NCBI GenBank assembly: GCA_965197565.1
Contig: CBDANK010000002.1
Span: forward strand, 682,001 to 746,000
DNA: 64,000 nt
Origin: G963667675 sp965197565
Lineage (GTDB): Bacteria; Chloroflexota; Dehalococcoidia; Lucifugimonadales; UBA3495
Direction of reading: 5' to 3'
Below the pieces are notes generated by a model. The model saw only the letters and a list, made by a program, of their open reading frames with translations. It ran no database searches and was not told the origin of the DNA. A program made the translations under genes and the position numbers. Positions 1 to 8,772 of this stretch are shown here, one piece after another (positions within the stretch are counted from its first letter, which is position 1; each line of letters begins with the position of its first letter).

Positions 1-645
1 TGCCAATATACCCTGAAACCCGGAGCGGCCAGGGTACAGGTTCCGTACCGTGGCCCCCTCTAGACAAGGGGTCCAAGAGTTGGCCGGGCTCATCGACATC
101 GCCATATTCATAGCTTGGCGGGTCTCGCTAGCGTCAAACCCCAAAAGCTTGGCCGTTGCCGCCGCAGTGCCGATGGTGCCCCAAGTGCCGTGGGAGTGGA
201 TATCGGGCCGGGGAGTGGTGCCGCTGCCAATGCGAGATGTCACTTCATAACCGACAACCAGGCTTTCCAACAACTCCTTGCCGCCGGCCCCTTGTCCTTC
301 GGCCACGGCGATGGCCCCCGGCGCCACATGAATCGACGGGTGCCCTCCACCCAGCCGGCTGCCTTCGTCCATTTCCAAAGCCACGCCGGCGGTGGCGTTG
401 ACCAGAGCAGCGAAGGGGGGCTGGACCTTGCCCCGGTGCCCGAATAGGGTGGCCGGACCGGCGTTGCTCATGCCCTGGGCTAGTTCAGCGAAATTTGCGT
501 TCTCCGGTAGCCGGCAGCCGGCCAAGACAGCGCCGATAGTGTCCAGCACCACCGTCTTGGCGGCGGACACTGTCGAACCATCCAAGTCTTCCAAGCTGGT
601 CTCAGTAACGAATCGGGATAGCCGGTCCAAGTAGTCTTCTGCCAT
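1..645 (-). CDS. MmgE/PrpD family protein, N-terminal part (runs off window)
   Basis: An open frame of 215 codons runs from an ATG at 645 to the left edge of the window without a stop, so only the N-terminal half is present. The translation starts MAEDYLDRLSRFV and contains the family's opening pattern: a helical start, VLDTIGAVLAG, PPFAALVNATAGVALEMDEG, then GGHPSIHVAPGAIAVAE and SRIG. This is the MmgE/PrpD fold (2-methylcitrate dehydratase, cis-aconitate decarboxylase and relatives), which dehydrates or decarboxylates small tricarboxylic acids in the cytoplasm. A GGAGG sits 5-6 bp upstream of the ATG. The substrate cannot be told from the fragment. It may be linked to the TcuA-like tricarballylate-type dehydrogenase at 4.9 kb, but that is inference. 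Family assignment is firm; specific activity is not. Confidence 0.88.
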   Translation of the reverse strand, partial: MAEDYLDRLSRFVTETSLEDLDGSTVSAAKTVVLDTIGAVLAGCRLPENANFAELAQGMSNAGPATLFGHRGKVQPPFAALVNATAGVALEMDEGSRLGGGHPSIHVAPGAIAVAEGQGAGGKELLESLVVGYEVTSRIGSGTTPRPDIHSHGTWGTIGTAAATAKLLGFDASETRQAMNMAMSMSPANSWTPCLEGATVRNLYPGRSGFQGILA

Positions 646-925
646 GAGACCTCCAGATGCGGATGTTTTTAGCGGTCTGCTTATAGAGTGCTGCTTTGTT
701 CTGGACTCTACGTTCTTAGGGGATTCTTGTCGAATATGGCCCATTGCTCCATACTTGAAACATCATGTGTCGGAAAGAAAGTCTCCCTTTCATCTTCCTA
801 GCCAATTTGGGGAGGTCCATGCCGCTGGGCCGCAAGCTGGCGTTGCTTGTATCCAACAACCTTACCAAACTCCGGAGATGGCAGGGCTGCTGCGGCAATT
901 ACGGCCAGCCCGGTTGTTGAAGGAG

Positions 926-1810
926 TCACTCAACGCCGTCGGGGTCCGACGGCTGAGCGCCTTCGCCTCCAGAAAGCACTAGTCCCCGCCACCAGTGCCG
1001 GCCGCGCCCCCTTCGCTTTCGAACGAAGCCCAGCTTGGTTAGCTGAATACCAAAGTTTCGCTGGACCAGAGGCTCCTGCTCCGTAGCCAGGCACCATTGC
1101 ACGTAGTGGTCATACAGTTCCTTGGCCATGGCGTGGCCGTCCGGGTCCCTTACGCATTTATCCTGGATAAACGTCGCTACCGGTCCATCGCTGGCTGGGG
1201 GCATCGATAGCTGATTTTCCTGTATTGGCCCGGCCGGCGCGACGACGCCAACAGTGGGTCCAACATTTCTGGGAGCTTCCTTCAACCAGCCAATGCAATA
1301 TTCCAGTAGGTCCAGATACTTGACCAAGCCGCCGAAATCTTGCCAGGCCACTTCCTTCCCATCCAGGTATGAAGCATCTAAGACGAAAGATATGGGGCGA
1401 ACTTCAAAACGTTGACGATAAGCCGGGGGACAACTCCATACCGGCGCCAGCATTCCTTGACTCAAGGTGTTGTAGAGAAGGAACAAGACACTTCGGGCGG
1501 CGCGCAAGTCTGGATCGGCTTCTTTTAGCGGCGGTCTCCGGAAGACCTGCTCCATTGTACCGTAGGTCTGCATCGCCGAAAAAGTAACCGCGCCGCGTAC
1601 CTGGTTACTGATGCACCTGGCCAGGTCCTGATTGCCCCTCAGTTCTAGGGGATTGAATACCTCTACGATCATGCCGTTGTCAGTGGGCACGGCAACCCGT
1701 CCCGTGGGCGCCTGAGCCGTGGTAATCAAGCCCTTCTTCGTCCCGGTCCATAGGGCCATAGCCAGTGCCAGGTTCTCCCACACCATCTTGACTTCACGCA
1801 CAGGGTCCAC
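926..1810 (-). CDS. Protein with phage/plasmid primase-type C-terminal domain
   Basis: The 294-residue product starts at GTG 1810, chosen because GGAGGGG lies just upstream; an ATG eight codons in is an alternative. Residues 1-190 match no family I recognise; they include a patterned helical stretch (FVLDASYLDGKEVAWQDFGG). The last ~80 residues, from VATFIQDKCV to HWWRGLVL, look like the winged-helix domain that ends D5/P4-type phage and plasmid primase-helicases: an acidic start, LYDHYVQWC, RNFGIQLTKLGF, then KRRGRGRHWW. No Walker A helicase core is present, so this is not a complete primase. It may be a prophage remnant protein or a host DNA-binding protein that took up the domain. It lies 38 bp downstream of the alcohol dehydrogenase stop on the same strand and may be co-transcribed with it. 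Confidence 0.6.
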   Translation of the reverse strand: MDPVREVKMVWENLALAMALWTGTKKGLITTAQAPTGRVAVPTDNGMIVEVFNPLELRGNQDLARCISNQVRGAVTFSAMQTYGTMEQVFRRPPLKEADPDLRAARSVLFLLYNTLSQGMLAPVWSCPPAYRQRFEVRPISFVLDASYLDGKEVAWQDFGGLVKYLDLLEYCIGWLKEAPRNVGPTVGVVAPAGPIQENQLSMPPASDGPVATFIQDKCVRDPDGHAMAKELYDHYVQWCLATEQEPLVQRNFGIQLTKLGFVRKRRGRGRHWWRGLVLSGGEGAQPSDPDGVE

Positions 1811-1847
1811 AATCCACCCCTCCCGGTTGACTTTGTCATGGCCCGGT

Positions 1848-2816
1848 TTATTCGTTTAAGTTCATGACCACCTTGATGACATTGTCCTGCCGTTGCTCGT
1901 ACATATCGTAGGCCGTCTGTACCTGGGAAAACCCGACCCGGTGGGTGATCAACGCCGCCGGGTCGCACCATCCCCGCTGACGCAACCCGACGATCTCCTT
2001 GATATGGGACGTAGGATCGCCGCTGCGCGCCCCGGTAGTTGGAATGATCCGGGGCTGTTTCTCCATCAACAAATTGTGCTGAAGAGAAACGAAATCATCG
2101 GTTTGCACCCCAAAGATGATGACGGTGCCGAACTGGCGCACCAACCGGAAGGACATGGCGAAAGTATCGGGGTAACCGGCCGCTTCAACCACAATATCCG
2201 GGCCCAAGCCGCCGGTGATTTCATCCACCGCTTGGTCGATGTCGTCTTGATCGGGGTTTACTGTGTGGGTCGCTCCGAACTCCTTGGCTTTGGTCAGGCG
2301 GTAGTCCAAAAGGTCGGCGCCGATGACGTTTCGAGCCCCGGAGCGAGAGGTTATCATGGTGAAGCTTAGGCCAATGCTGCCTTGGCCCAACACCAGCACG
2401 TTCTTGCCCAACAGGTTGGGCATTTGTTGGCAGGAGTAAAGGACCGTACCGGAAGGCTGGCACATCACCCATTCGTCCAAGGGTCCTTCATCGGGCAGCG
2501 GAATCATCCTGTCCGGGCTGGACACGATGTACTCCACCAGTCCGCCGCTGCCTCTGGTGGGAATGACGATGGCCCGCTGGCCCTCTCTGAAGTCGTCGGT
2601 GCGGCTCTCCACCACCACTCCGGCCAACTCGTGGCAGGGCAACCCGGCCGTCATTGGATACTCCTCTTCAGGATGGACTTGGTATCCGTGGCGGATGTCG
2701 CTTCCGCAAACCGATACCCGCTCCAGTTTAACCAGGCACTGGCCCTCGGATGCAGTGGGCATCTCCATATCCACAAACTCGAAGTGCTTTGGTCCTGCCA
2801 GCCTCGCTGCTTTCAT
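1848..2816 (-). CDS. Zinc-dependent medium-chain alcohol dehydrogenase
   Basis: A 322-residue MDR-family oxidoreductase that likely oxidises a secondary alcohol or polyol with NAD(P). The N-terminal GroES-like half carries the catalytic zinc set: Cys37 in VSVCGSDIRHG and His62-Glu63 in PCHELAG. The Rossmann half has the nucleotide motif VLVLGQGSIGLSF and then GADLLDYRLTKAKEFGA. The four-cysteine structural zinc lobe of classic alcohol dehydrogenases is not visible: the segment around IPTRGSGGLVEYI has no cysteine cluster. The protein is therefore a little shorter than the usual ~340 residues. Neighbours give no clear pathway. A threonine- or sorbitol-dehydrogenase-like role is possible; substrate is unknown. 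Confidence 0.88.
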   Translation of the reverse strand: MKAARLAGPKHFEFVDMEMPTASEGQCLVKLERVSVCGSDIRHGYQVHPEEEYPMTAGLPCHELAGVVVESRTDDFREGQRAIVIPTRGSGGLVEYIVSSPDRMIPLPDEGPLDEWVMCQPSGTVLYSCQQMPNLLGKNVLVLGQGSIGLSFTMITSRSGARNVIGADLLDYRLTKAKEFGATHTVNPDQDDIDQAVDEITGGLGPDIVVEAAGYPDTFAMSFRLVRQFGTVIIFGVQTDDFVSLQHNLLMEKQPRIIPTTGARSGDPTSHIKEIVGLRQRGWCDPAALITHRVGFSQVQTAYDMYEQRQDNVIKVVMNLNE

Positions 2817-2923
2817 CCGATAATTCGACTCCCAAGTTAGGATTCTCGGACCATCTTAATATGCGGCTGGACCTTCGGCAAGTGCGCTTCTTATTCCAAG
2901 CAGGGTCTTTCTATTCTCGGAAG

Positions 2924-3039
2924 AGTCATTGCTATGAAAATAGGCGGCTTTCATCCTCTCATGTGGCCTTCGCAAGGCCATAGTCATTGTTATGAAAATC
3001 GCCTATTTTCATCCGCATACGTGGCCTTCACAAGGCCAT
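2924..3039 (+). repeat. Tandem pair of 58-bp double-hairpin units
   Basis: Two head-to-tail 58-bp units (2924-2981 and 2982-3039) each hold a palindrome of the type ATGAAAAT-CGCC-TATTTTCAT followed by a smaller hairpin GGCCTT-CAC-AAGGCC. The left palindrome is imperfect in the first unit. A third copy is at 50590-50647, also inside a family-A repeat, and partial palindromes occur near 33573 and 51549. They look like REP-style structured intergenic DNA. Confidence 0.7.
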
Positions 3040-3071
3040 CAGTCATTCTGAGCCGCAGGCGAAGAATCTAG

Positions 3072-4479
3072 TACTACAGTCGCAGATGTAGGGCAGGTAG
3101 AATAGGGGCATTCAACGAGTGGTGAGGTGAGGTGGTGATTGTTGTGAAAGATGAGGTGGCGGAGGTCGCCCGGTGGGCCGAGGGCATCGACCAAGTGCAC
3201 CGGTGCATAGTGGGAAGATTCCGGCGACCGGAGCCGCGCCGCCGGGTTCTGGACTACCTGCGTGGTCTGCTCAGTGCAGTGGAGCGCAAGAACGGTTGGC
3301 AACTGGCGGAGCAAGCTGGCGACGCAACTCCCGACGGTGTGCGGCGCCTGTTGTACAACTACCGTTGGGACCCGGACCTGGTTCGCGATGACTTGAAAAA
3401 CTACCTGATGGAGCATCTGGGCGACGCCGCTGGGGTTCTGGTGGTGGACGAGACCGGATTCCTCAAGAAAGGGGAGAAGTCGGTTGGGGTGCAGCGGCAG
3501 TACAGCGGGACGGCGGGACGGATCGAGAACTGTCAAATTGGCGTTTTCCTGGCCTATGCCAGTGCCAAGGGCAGAACCCTGCTGGACCGGGAACTGTACC
3601 TGCCCCAGGTATGGGCGGAGGACTGGGAGCGGCGGCGGGAGGCCGGGGTGCCGGAGAGTGTCGGCTTTCGGACCAAGCCGCAACTGGCCCAGCTAATGCT
3701 GGAGCGGGCGCTGGCATCAGGAGTCCCCTTCGGCTGGGTTGCCGGAGCTGAGGTTTATGGCAAGGACCGCAACCTGCGGCTGTGGCTGGAGCGAGAGGGA
3801 ATTCCCCAGGTGCTGGCCATCAGGAGCAACGAGAAGCTGTGGGCTTTGACCGACAAGGGTCCCCGTCAGGTGCGGGCTGACCGGCTAACGTCACAGGTTG
3901 ACGAGTTGGCTTGGACCAGGTGCAGCGCCGGCAACGGGGCCAAGGGTCCCCGGGTCTAGACTGGGCCTTGGTGGAGGTCCGGCCCCTGAGAGAGCCGGGG
4001 AAGGGCTACTGGCTGCTGGCCCGGCGCAGCATTGCCAAGCCCGGGGAGCTGGCTTACTACCTATGCTTCGGCCCGGCGGGAACGGCCTTGGAGGAACTGG
4101 TGAGGGTGGCTGGGACCCGGTGGGCCATCTGAGGAGTGTTTCGAGGAGGCCAAGGGACAGGTGGGACTGGACCAGTACGAGGTGCGGCGGTGGGACGGCT
4201 GGTACCGGCACATCACCTTGGCGATGCTGGCGCAGGCGTATCTGTCCGTAATCAAGCATCAGGCCATGGAAGGGGTAGAAAAGGGGGCTATTACGGTCCG
4301 GATGACGCACTGATTCCCATGACGGTCCCGGAGGTGCGCCGGCTGCTGACCCGCCTTGTATGGACCGAGAACCAACTGCCTGATTTCATCCTGTCCTGGT
4401 CCTGGTGGAGACGGCGCCGCCAAGCCAGAGCCCGGCAATGCCACTACAAACGCCGCTTGTCAAATCTGCGACTGTAGTA
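3072..4479 (+). mobile_element. IS701-family insertion sequence, degenerate
   Basis: A 1.4-kb element is bounded by perfect 16-bp inverted repeats: TACTACAGTCGCAGAT at 3072-3087 and its complement at 4464-4479. It encloses a broken DDE transposase. The flanking tetranucleotides are CTAG on the left and TTAG on the right. Both fit the YTAR target that IS701-family elements duplicate, with one later base change. The right end abuts the tip of the MITE at 4481, so the insertion site was the MITE border. Confidence 0.82.
3132..4477 (+). pseudogene. IS701-family transposase, multiple frameshifts
   Basis: The transposase reads from GTG/ATG near 3132 in one frame to about 3940, in a second frame to about 4130, back in the first frame to about 4300, and then in the second frame to TAG at 4477. 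The first segment carries GVLVVDETGFLKKG (first catalytic Asp) and GWVAGAEVYGKD, the second LLARRSIAKPGELAYYLCFGP, and the third EECFEEAKGQVGLDQYEVRRWDGWYRHI, which holds the last catalytic Glu. The break near 4130 is a single extra T between ATC and GAG. At least three frameshifts make it inactive unless the sequence is in error. The end-to-end match to IS701-type DDE transposases is clear. Confidence 0.85.
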
Positions 4480-4480
4480 T

Positions 4481-4630
4481 TAGGGCCTGTTGACACTACC
4501 AATTTCCTATATAGGGATTGGTAGCCCAGCCTCCCACAAAGGGCGCCTCTACAACCGGCGTGCTACGGGATTTCGTAGGGGCAACCCTTGTGGTTGCCCG
4601 GTCCTCAGCTATTAGTGTCAACAGGCCCTA
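4481..4630 (+). mobile_element. MITE-A copy 1, 150 bp
   Basis: A 150-bp non-coding element with perfect 18-bp terminal inverted repeats (TAGGGCCTGTTGACACTA and its complement) and TA at both borders, consistent with TA target duplication. A copy of exactly the same length, inverted, is at 16961-17110; the interiors are nearly identical. No open frame of useful size is present, so it depends on a transposase encoded elsewhere. Confidence 0.85.
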
Positions 4631-4862
4631 AAGCCCTTCAGCAAGAACCACAGTCCGAGTATCTAAGAAAGGAAATGCAGTCAAGGACTTTAGACCCCTC
4701 GCGGAGTTTATCTTGAGTCTAGCCGAAAGGCTCGGGGTGACAATCGAAAGCCCCTGCTTATCCCAACCACAGCGCTTTCCTTGTGACCGGCTGCCTAACC
4801 GGTTATGATAAAGATCGTCGGCTCGTTGGAGCTTCCCTCCAGCCAAAGAGCGGAGAAATTCA

Positions 4863-6356
4863 TTGCCGCGAAAGTATGACGTAGTGGTGGTAGGCGCCGG
4901 AAATGCGGCCCTTAGCGCCGCCCTAGCCGCTAAAGAAATCTGCGGCTCTGTGCTGGTGGTGGAGAAAGCGCCTGAATACTTTCGGGGCGGCAACACCTAC
5001 TTCACCGGCGGCATTATCCGCTTCGCTTTTGACGGCATCGAGGACATCAAGACCCTGATTCCGGATATGTCCGCAACGGAAGAAGCCTCTGTCGATGTCG
5101 GCAGCTACACCCAGGACCAATTTTACGGCGACCTGATGCGGGTTACCCAAGGCTTATCGGACCCTGGGTTAGCCCAAACACTGGTCAGTCAGTCGCTTCC
5201 CACGATGCAATGGCTCAGGAGCAAGGGCGTCCGCTTTGTCCTCTCCTACGGGAGGCAGGCTTTCAAAGACGGCGGTAAGTACCGTTTCTGGGGCGGGCTG
5301 CTGGTGGAAGCGGTGGGAGCCGGAAAGGGGCTGTCCGACCAGCAGTTTCAAGCGGCGGATCAAGATGGAATCGAAGTCCGCTACTCGACCCAAGGAATGC
5401 GCCTGCTCCAAGACGATAACGGATCTATAAACGGTCTGCGAGTGTTGGGTCCCCAAGGGTTTGAGGACATCCCGGCTGGCTCGGTAGTCCTGGCCAGCGG
5501 CGGCTTCGAGGCCAATGCTGAAATGCGCTGCCGCTACCTGGGGCCCGGTTGGGAGCTGGTTAAGGTCAGGGGGATTCCTTACAACACCGGCGACGGCATT
5601 CGCATGGCCTTGGAGGTGGGGGCTCAGGCCCACGGCCACTGGAGCGGCTGCCACGCCGTTGCTTGGGACATGAACGCTCCCCCCTTCGGCGACCGGACCA
5701 TCACCGAGTTGTTCCAAAAACATTCCTATCCATTGGGCATAATCGTGAATCTGGACGGCAATCGGTTCTTGGATGAAGGGGCCGACTTCCGAAATTACAC
5801 CTACGTGACCTACGGGCGGGCTTTGCTAACCCAACCCCAAGGGCTTGGTTTCCAGATTTTCGACGAAAAAGTCAGGACCATGCTGCGGGACGAATACCGC
5901 ATCGACCAAGTGACCATGGCCCAAGCGGACACTATCGAAGAGCTGGCCGCCCGCCTGGATATAAACCCCGAGGGTCTCAGCCGAACGGCCAAAGAATACA
6001 ATGCCGCTGTGCGAAGCGACGTCCCCTATAATCCGGCAGTGAAGGACGGTCTGGGCGCCCTGGGCATCGATCCGCCCAAGAGCAATTGGGCCCTGCCCAT
6101 CGACAAGCCGCCTTACCTGGGCTACGCCGTCACCTGCGGAATCACCTTTACTTTCGGCGGGATCAAGATAAACAACCGTGGTCAAGTGGTGACCAACAGC
6201 CAGGAGCCTATCGCCGGTCTGTACGCCGCCGGCGAGATGGTGGGCGGTCTGTTTTACCACAACTATCCCGGCGGGTCCGGACTATCCGCCGGCATGGTCT
6301 TTGGCCGCTTGGCCGGCAGCAGCGCCGCCTATGACGCCGCGGCTTTACAAGGCTGA
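4863..6356 (+). CDS. FAD-dependent dehydrogenase, TcuA/fumarate-reductase-like
   Basis: A 497-residue cytoplasmic flavoprotein that probably oxidises or reduces a C-C bond in a small carboxylic acid. It starts at TTG 4863, picked because GGAG lies 7 bp upstream and the FAD-binding motif (YDVVVVGAGNAALSAALAA) begins right after it. It ends with the second FAD contact, LYAAGEMVGGLFYHNYPGGSGL. The middle has VVLASGGFEAN and the capping domain of the succinate dehydrogenase/fumarate reductase flavoprotein family. The GNAALSAA form and GGNTYFTGG resemble tricarballylate dehydrogenase (TcuA). It is the first gene of a tight operon with an MFS transporter 8 bp downstream, as in tcu loci, which suggests import and oxidation of a tricarboxylate-like compound. 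The substrate is inferred, not shown. Confidence 0.83.
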   Translation: MPRKYDVVVVGAGNAALSAALAAKEICGSVLVVEKAPEYFRGGNTYFTGGIIRFAFDGIEDIKTLIPDMSATEEASVDVGSYTQDQFYGDLMRVTQGLSDPGLAQTLVSQSLPTMQWLRSKGVRFVLSYGRQAFKDGGKYRFWGGLLVEAVGAGKGLSDQQFQAADQDGIEVRYSTQGMRLLQDDNGSINGLRVLGPQGFEDIPAGSVVLASGGFEANAEMRCRYLGPGWELVKVRGIPYNTGDGIRMALEVGAQAHGHWSGCHAVAWDMNAPPFGDRTITELFQKHSYPLGIIVNLDGNRFLDEGADFRNYTYVTYGRALLTQPQGLGFQIFDEKVRTMLRDEYRIDQVTMAQADTIEELAARLDINPEGLSRTAKEYNAAVRSDVPYNPAVKDGLGALGIDPPKSNWALPIDKPPYLGYAVTCGITFTFGGIKINNRGQVVTNSQEPIAGLYAAGEMVGGLFYHNYPGGSGLSAGMVFGRLAGSSAAYDAAALQG

Positions 6357-6364
6357 CCCGAGCT

Positions 6365-7690
6365 TTGGAGCCGCCCACTAAAACCGCCGGCCCGGGCATT
6401 TATTACGGCTGGTACATCGTCGCCACCTGCTTATTCATTGCTTTCGCTACTGTGGGAGCCCGCAATGCCATGGGAATCTTCGTTATTCCCATGAGCGAGG
6501 AGTTCGGTTGGAGCCGGGGGACCATCTCCTTGGCCGGTGCTCTCGGGTTCCTAGTGAACGGTCTTGCCCAGCCCTTTTACGGCAGATGGTTCGACCAGCG
6601 GGGCTCCAGCGTAATCGTTAGCAACCTGGTCATCGCGGCGGTTGCGACGATGCTCCTCAGCCTTACCTTTCACTTTCTGTTTCTTATTTTCCTGTTCGGG
6701 ATAGTCAGTTCGATGGCGCTGAGCGGCGCGTCACTGAACAACACATCGGCCTTGCTGGCTAGGTGGTTCCGCCGCAAGCGGGCCACGGTCATCGGCCTAA
6801 ATTCCGCCGGCGTGTCCATAGGCTCGTTGGTGCTGGTGCCCTTCGGAATTTACTTGATGCAAGCCACCAACTGGAGGATCACTTGGGCCGCATTGGGTCT
6901 AATTATCTTTACTGCGGTCCCTTTGGCCGTAATGTTCCTCCAAGACAGCCCGGCCAAGCGGGGGCTCCTTCCCGATGGAGACTCTGATCGCCCCGGGGAA
7001 GCGGGAGGAAACGCGGCCCGTCAGGCATTGCCGGCCCTGGATACGGAGAGGTGGAGCCAGTCCTACCGGTCTCTGCCAATATGGCAGGTGTCAATGGGCT
7101 TATTCATTTGCGGCGCCACCACCTTCATCCTAAGCTTCCACTTCGTCGCTTTCGCTCAGGAAGATCGGGGTATCTCGCCGGGAATGGCTGGCGCCATGTT
7201 CGCTGTCATGGGAGGCATGAACGCCTTGGGCAGCATCGGCGCCGGGATGCTCTCCGACCGGTTTAGCCGGAAAAACCTGCTGGCCTTGGTGTACTTCGCC
7301 AGAGGCACTGCTTACATGATATTGTTGGTCCCGCCTTTGTTGGGAATCCCCATTCTTTCCGGCGATACCGGGGTCTGGCTCTTCGCTTTTATCGCCGGTA
7401 TTTCCTGGATCGCCACCAACCCCTTGAGCGTGTCCCTTACTGCGGATGTTTACGGCCTGCGGGCCTTGGGCACCATCACCGGCGTTACCTACGTTTTTCA
7501 CCAAGTCGGAGGGGCCACTTCGGCCCTGCTGGCAGGCTACCTCAACGACTGGACCGGCAGCTACACCATACCCTTCTTGGCCGCCGGTTCAATGCTGTTC
7601 ATTGCCTCCTTCACCGCTTTCACCATCAACGAGCGCAAATATTCCGTGCGCTACCAATCCCAGCCCGCCGCTGCTGCCGCCGGAAACTGA
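6365..7690 (+). CDS. MFS transporter, monocarboxylate/oxalate-formate antiporter-like
   Basis: A 441-residue inner-membrane carrier with about twelve hydrophobic segments. It opens with GIYYGWYIVATCLFIAFATVGARNAMGIFVIPMSEEFGWSRG, the usual start of the OFA/MCT group. The loop motif WFRRKRATVIGLNSAG follows the fourth segment, and DRFSRKN marks the second half. The start at TTG 6365 is only 8 bp after the flavoprotein stop, so translation is probably coupled; no strong ribosome site is visible. It likely carries an organic acid used by the upstream TcuA-like enzyme; this link rests on position only. Confidence 0.85.
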   Translation: MEPPTKTAGPGIYYGWYIVATCLFIAFATVGARNAMGIFVIPMSEEFGWSRGTISLAGALGFLVNGLAQPFYGRWFDQRGSSVIVSNLVIAAVATMLLSLTFHFLFLIFLFGIVSSMALSGASLNNTSALLARWFRRKRATVIGLNSAGVSIGSLVLVPFGIYLMQATNWRITWAALGLIIFTAVPLAVMFLQDSPAKRGLLPDGDSDRPGEAGGNAARQALPALDTERWSQSYRSLPIWQVSMGLFICGATTFILSFHFVAFAQEDRGISPGMAGAMFAVMGGMNALGSIGAGMLSDRFSRKNLLALVYFARGTAYMILLVPPLLGIPILSGDTGVWLFAFIAGISWIATNPLSVSLTADVYGLRALGTITGVTYVFHQVGGATSALLAGYLNDWTGSYTIPFLAAGSMLFIASFTAFTINERKYSVRYQSQPAAAAAGN

Positions 7691-7693
7691 CCC

Positions 7694-7936
7694 GTGAGCC
7701 CGTGGGCGGTCTTGTGGTCAGTAGCCCGGCACCACAGCGAGCCGGCCGACCCGGACTTGTTGGAATGGATCAAGGGCTTCCTTGACCATTTATTCCACTT
7801 GGGGCCGTGGACCATTGTGACGGTGCTGGCCCTCCTCATCCTGTTGATGCCTATTGCTATAATCACCGTCTATCTGGTGCAACAACGCCGCCGGTCGGGG
7901 GCAACCGCGACAAGGCCAAAACGGAAAGATGTCTGA
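7694..7936 (+). CDS. Small single-pass membrane protein
   Basis: An 80-residue product from GTG 7694, four bases after the transporter stop. It has a soluble N-terminus, one hydrophobic helix (TIVTVLALLILLMPIAIITVYLV, about residues 40-62) and a very basic tail ending RPKRKDV, so the C-terminus should face the cytoplasm. I recognise no family. Its coupling to the transporter gene suggests an accessory role in the same operon, but function is unknown. Confidence 0.6.
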   Translation: MSPWAVLWSVARHHSEPADPDLLEWIKGFLDHLFHLGPWTIVTVLALLILLMPIAIITVYLVQQRRRSGATATRPKRKDV

Positions 7937-8100
7937 GCTTCGGAACTTGCCCCTATGCCCAAGCGGGAGTAAAATTTGGTAGTTCTATCTATTCTCCAGC
8001 CTTGGGGCATGGGCCATAGCAGCAGCGGGTAGCCTTCGATGGGTCTTAACCCAATGCTGCGAGGCTAAATCTCACGAGGAAGGACACAGCGAGAGCAAAG

Positions 8101-8286
8101 ATGTTTGATAAACAGTCATTGGACAGTCTTTTCGATGAGCTACGGGACCAGTATGAGTTGGAGCCCGAGTGGGAGGACATCCAGAGGGATGCCCATCTAG
8201 GCGTGGCCCGGTCCGATGCGGGAGTTTCTCTGGGCGACATCGATAGCAGGGTCATTACCGTTATCGAGAAACACCGACCAGATTAG
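8101..8286 (+). CDS. Small acidic hypothetical protein
   Basis: A 61-residue frame from ATG 8101, rich in Asp and Glu and probably helical, containing FDELRDQYELEPEW. A GAGGAAGG lies about 17 bp upstream, further than ideal. It stands alone in a 1-kb gap between the transport operon and the phage genes. I recognise no homologous family. It could be a real small gene or a chance frame. Confidence 0.42.
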   Translation: MFDKQSLDSLFDELRDQYELEPEWEDIQRDAHLGVARSDAGVSLGDIDSRVITVIEKHRPD

Positions 8287-8359
8287 CTTTCCGGCCAAGC
8301 CCTTTCCCTAAACCTTTACCTCCTCCCGCTTTCTAAAGACCTTTGCGTAACTGGTCGTT

Positions 8360-8522
8360 CAACTTGTCATTCCGACCGGAGGGAGGAATCTAAGGCGTTG
8401 GGCCAGAGTCGTCGCGTCGGTCCAGCTACAGACCTAGTGCTTGCTGACATAGGTTTGAGATTCCTCACGGAGTTTATCCTGAGCGCAGCCGAAGGGCTTC
8501 GCTGCGTTCGGAATGACAGGGG
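8360..8522 (+). repeat. Dispersed intergenic repeat, related to family A core
   Basis: A stretch beginning TTGTCATTCCGACCGGAG and ending CGGAATGACAGGGG carries the phrases GGAATCTAAGGCG and GAGTTTATCCTGAGCGCAGCCGAAGGGCT, which recur in the family-A repeats of this window. Its outer ends (TTGTCATTCC and GGAATGACA) are inverted copies of one another. The usual CAGGGTCTTTT termini are missing, so it is a variant or partial copy. Confidence 0.6.
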
Positions 8523-8772
8523 TGGGGGGTTATGCAAAGGTCTCTTTTCTACGGGACTGTTTACTGCTGCCTCGGGGCGGTGCATAGAAACTATCCCATA
8601 GACAATCGCCGCTGAGAATCAAGGCAAGGCGGGCTGTGCCAACGGCCCTAACCCTGTCTGGTGACGTGTGACCGCTTGACAGCCCCGATCACCGAAGCAT
8701 AGCTTGGATGCAACAGGGACGACCCGACCCGCTGTTGGGCCGTCCCTTCACTATTTCAGGAGGTGATGGGGT

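Larger units (their letters stand above)
2901..4756. mobile_element. Nested composite: family-A repeat carrying a MITE and IS701
   Basis: A family-A dispersed repeat begins at 2901 with CAGGGTCTTTCTATT and ends near 4756 with the inverted AATCGAAAGCCCCTG. Inside it, in order, are two tandem 58-bp hairpin units (2924-3039), the repeat core ending GAAGAATCTA (to about 3070), a degenerate IS701 (3072-4479), a 150-bp MITE (4481-4630) and the rest of the repeat core (AAGCCCTTCAGCAAGAACC onward). Rejoining the core across the insertions restores the arrangement of uninterrupted copies such as the one at 55.4 kb. The MITE therefore went into the repeat at a TA, and IS701 then went into the MITE tip. 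Confidence 0.75.

Noticed and set aside
2924..3039. Tandem 58-bp repeats as a possible CRISPR array
   Set aside because: There are only two units, head to tail with no unique spacers, and single units occur elsewhere inside family-A repeats. No cas gene is present.
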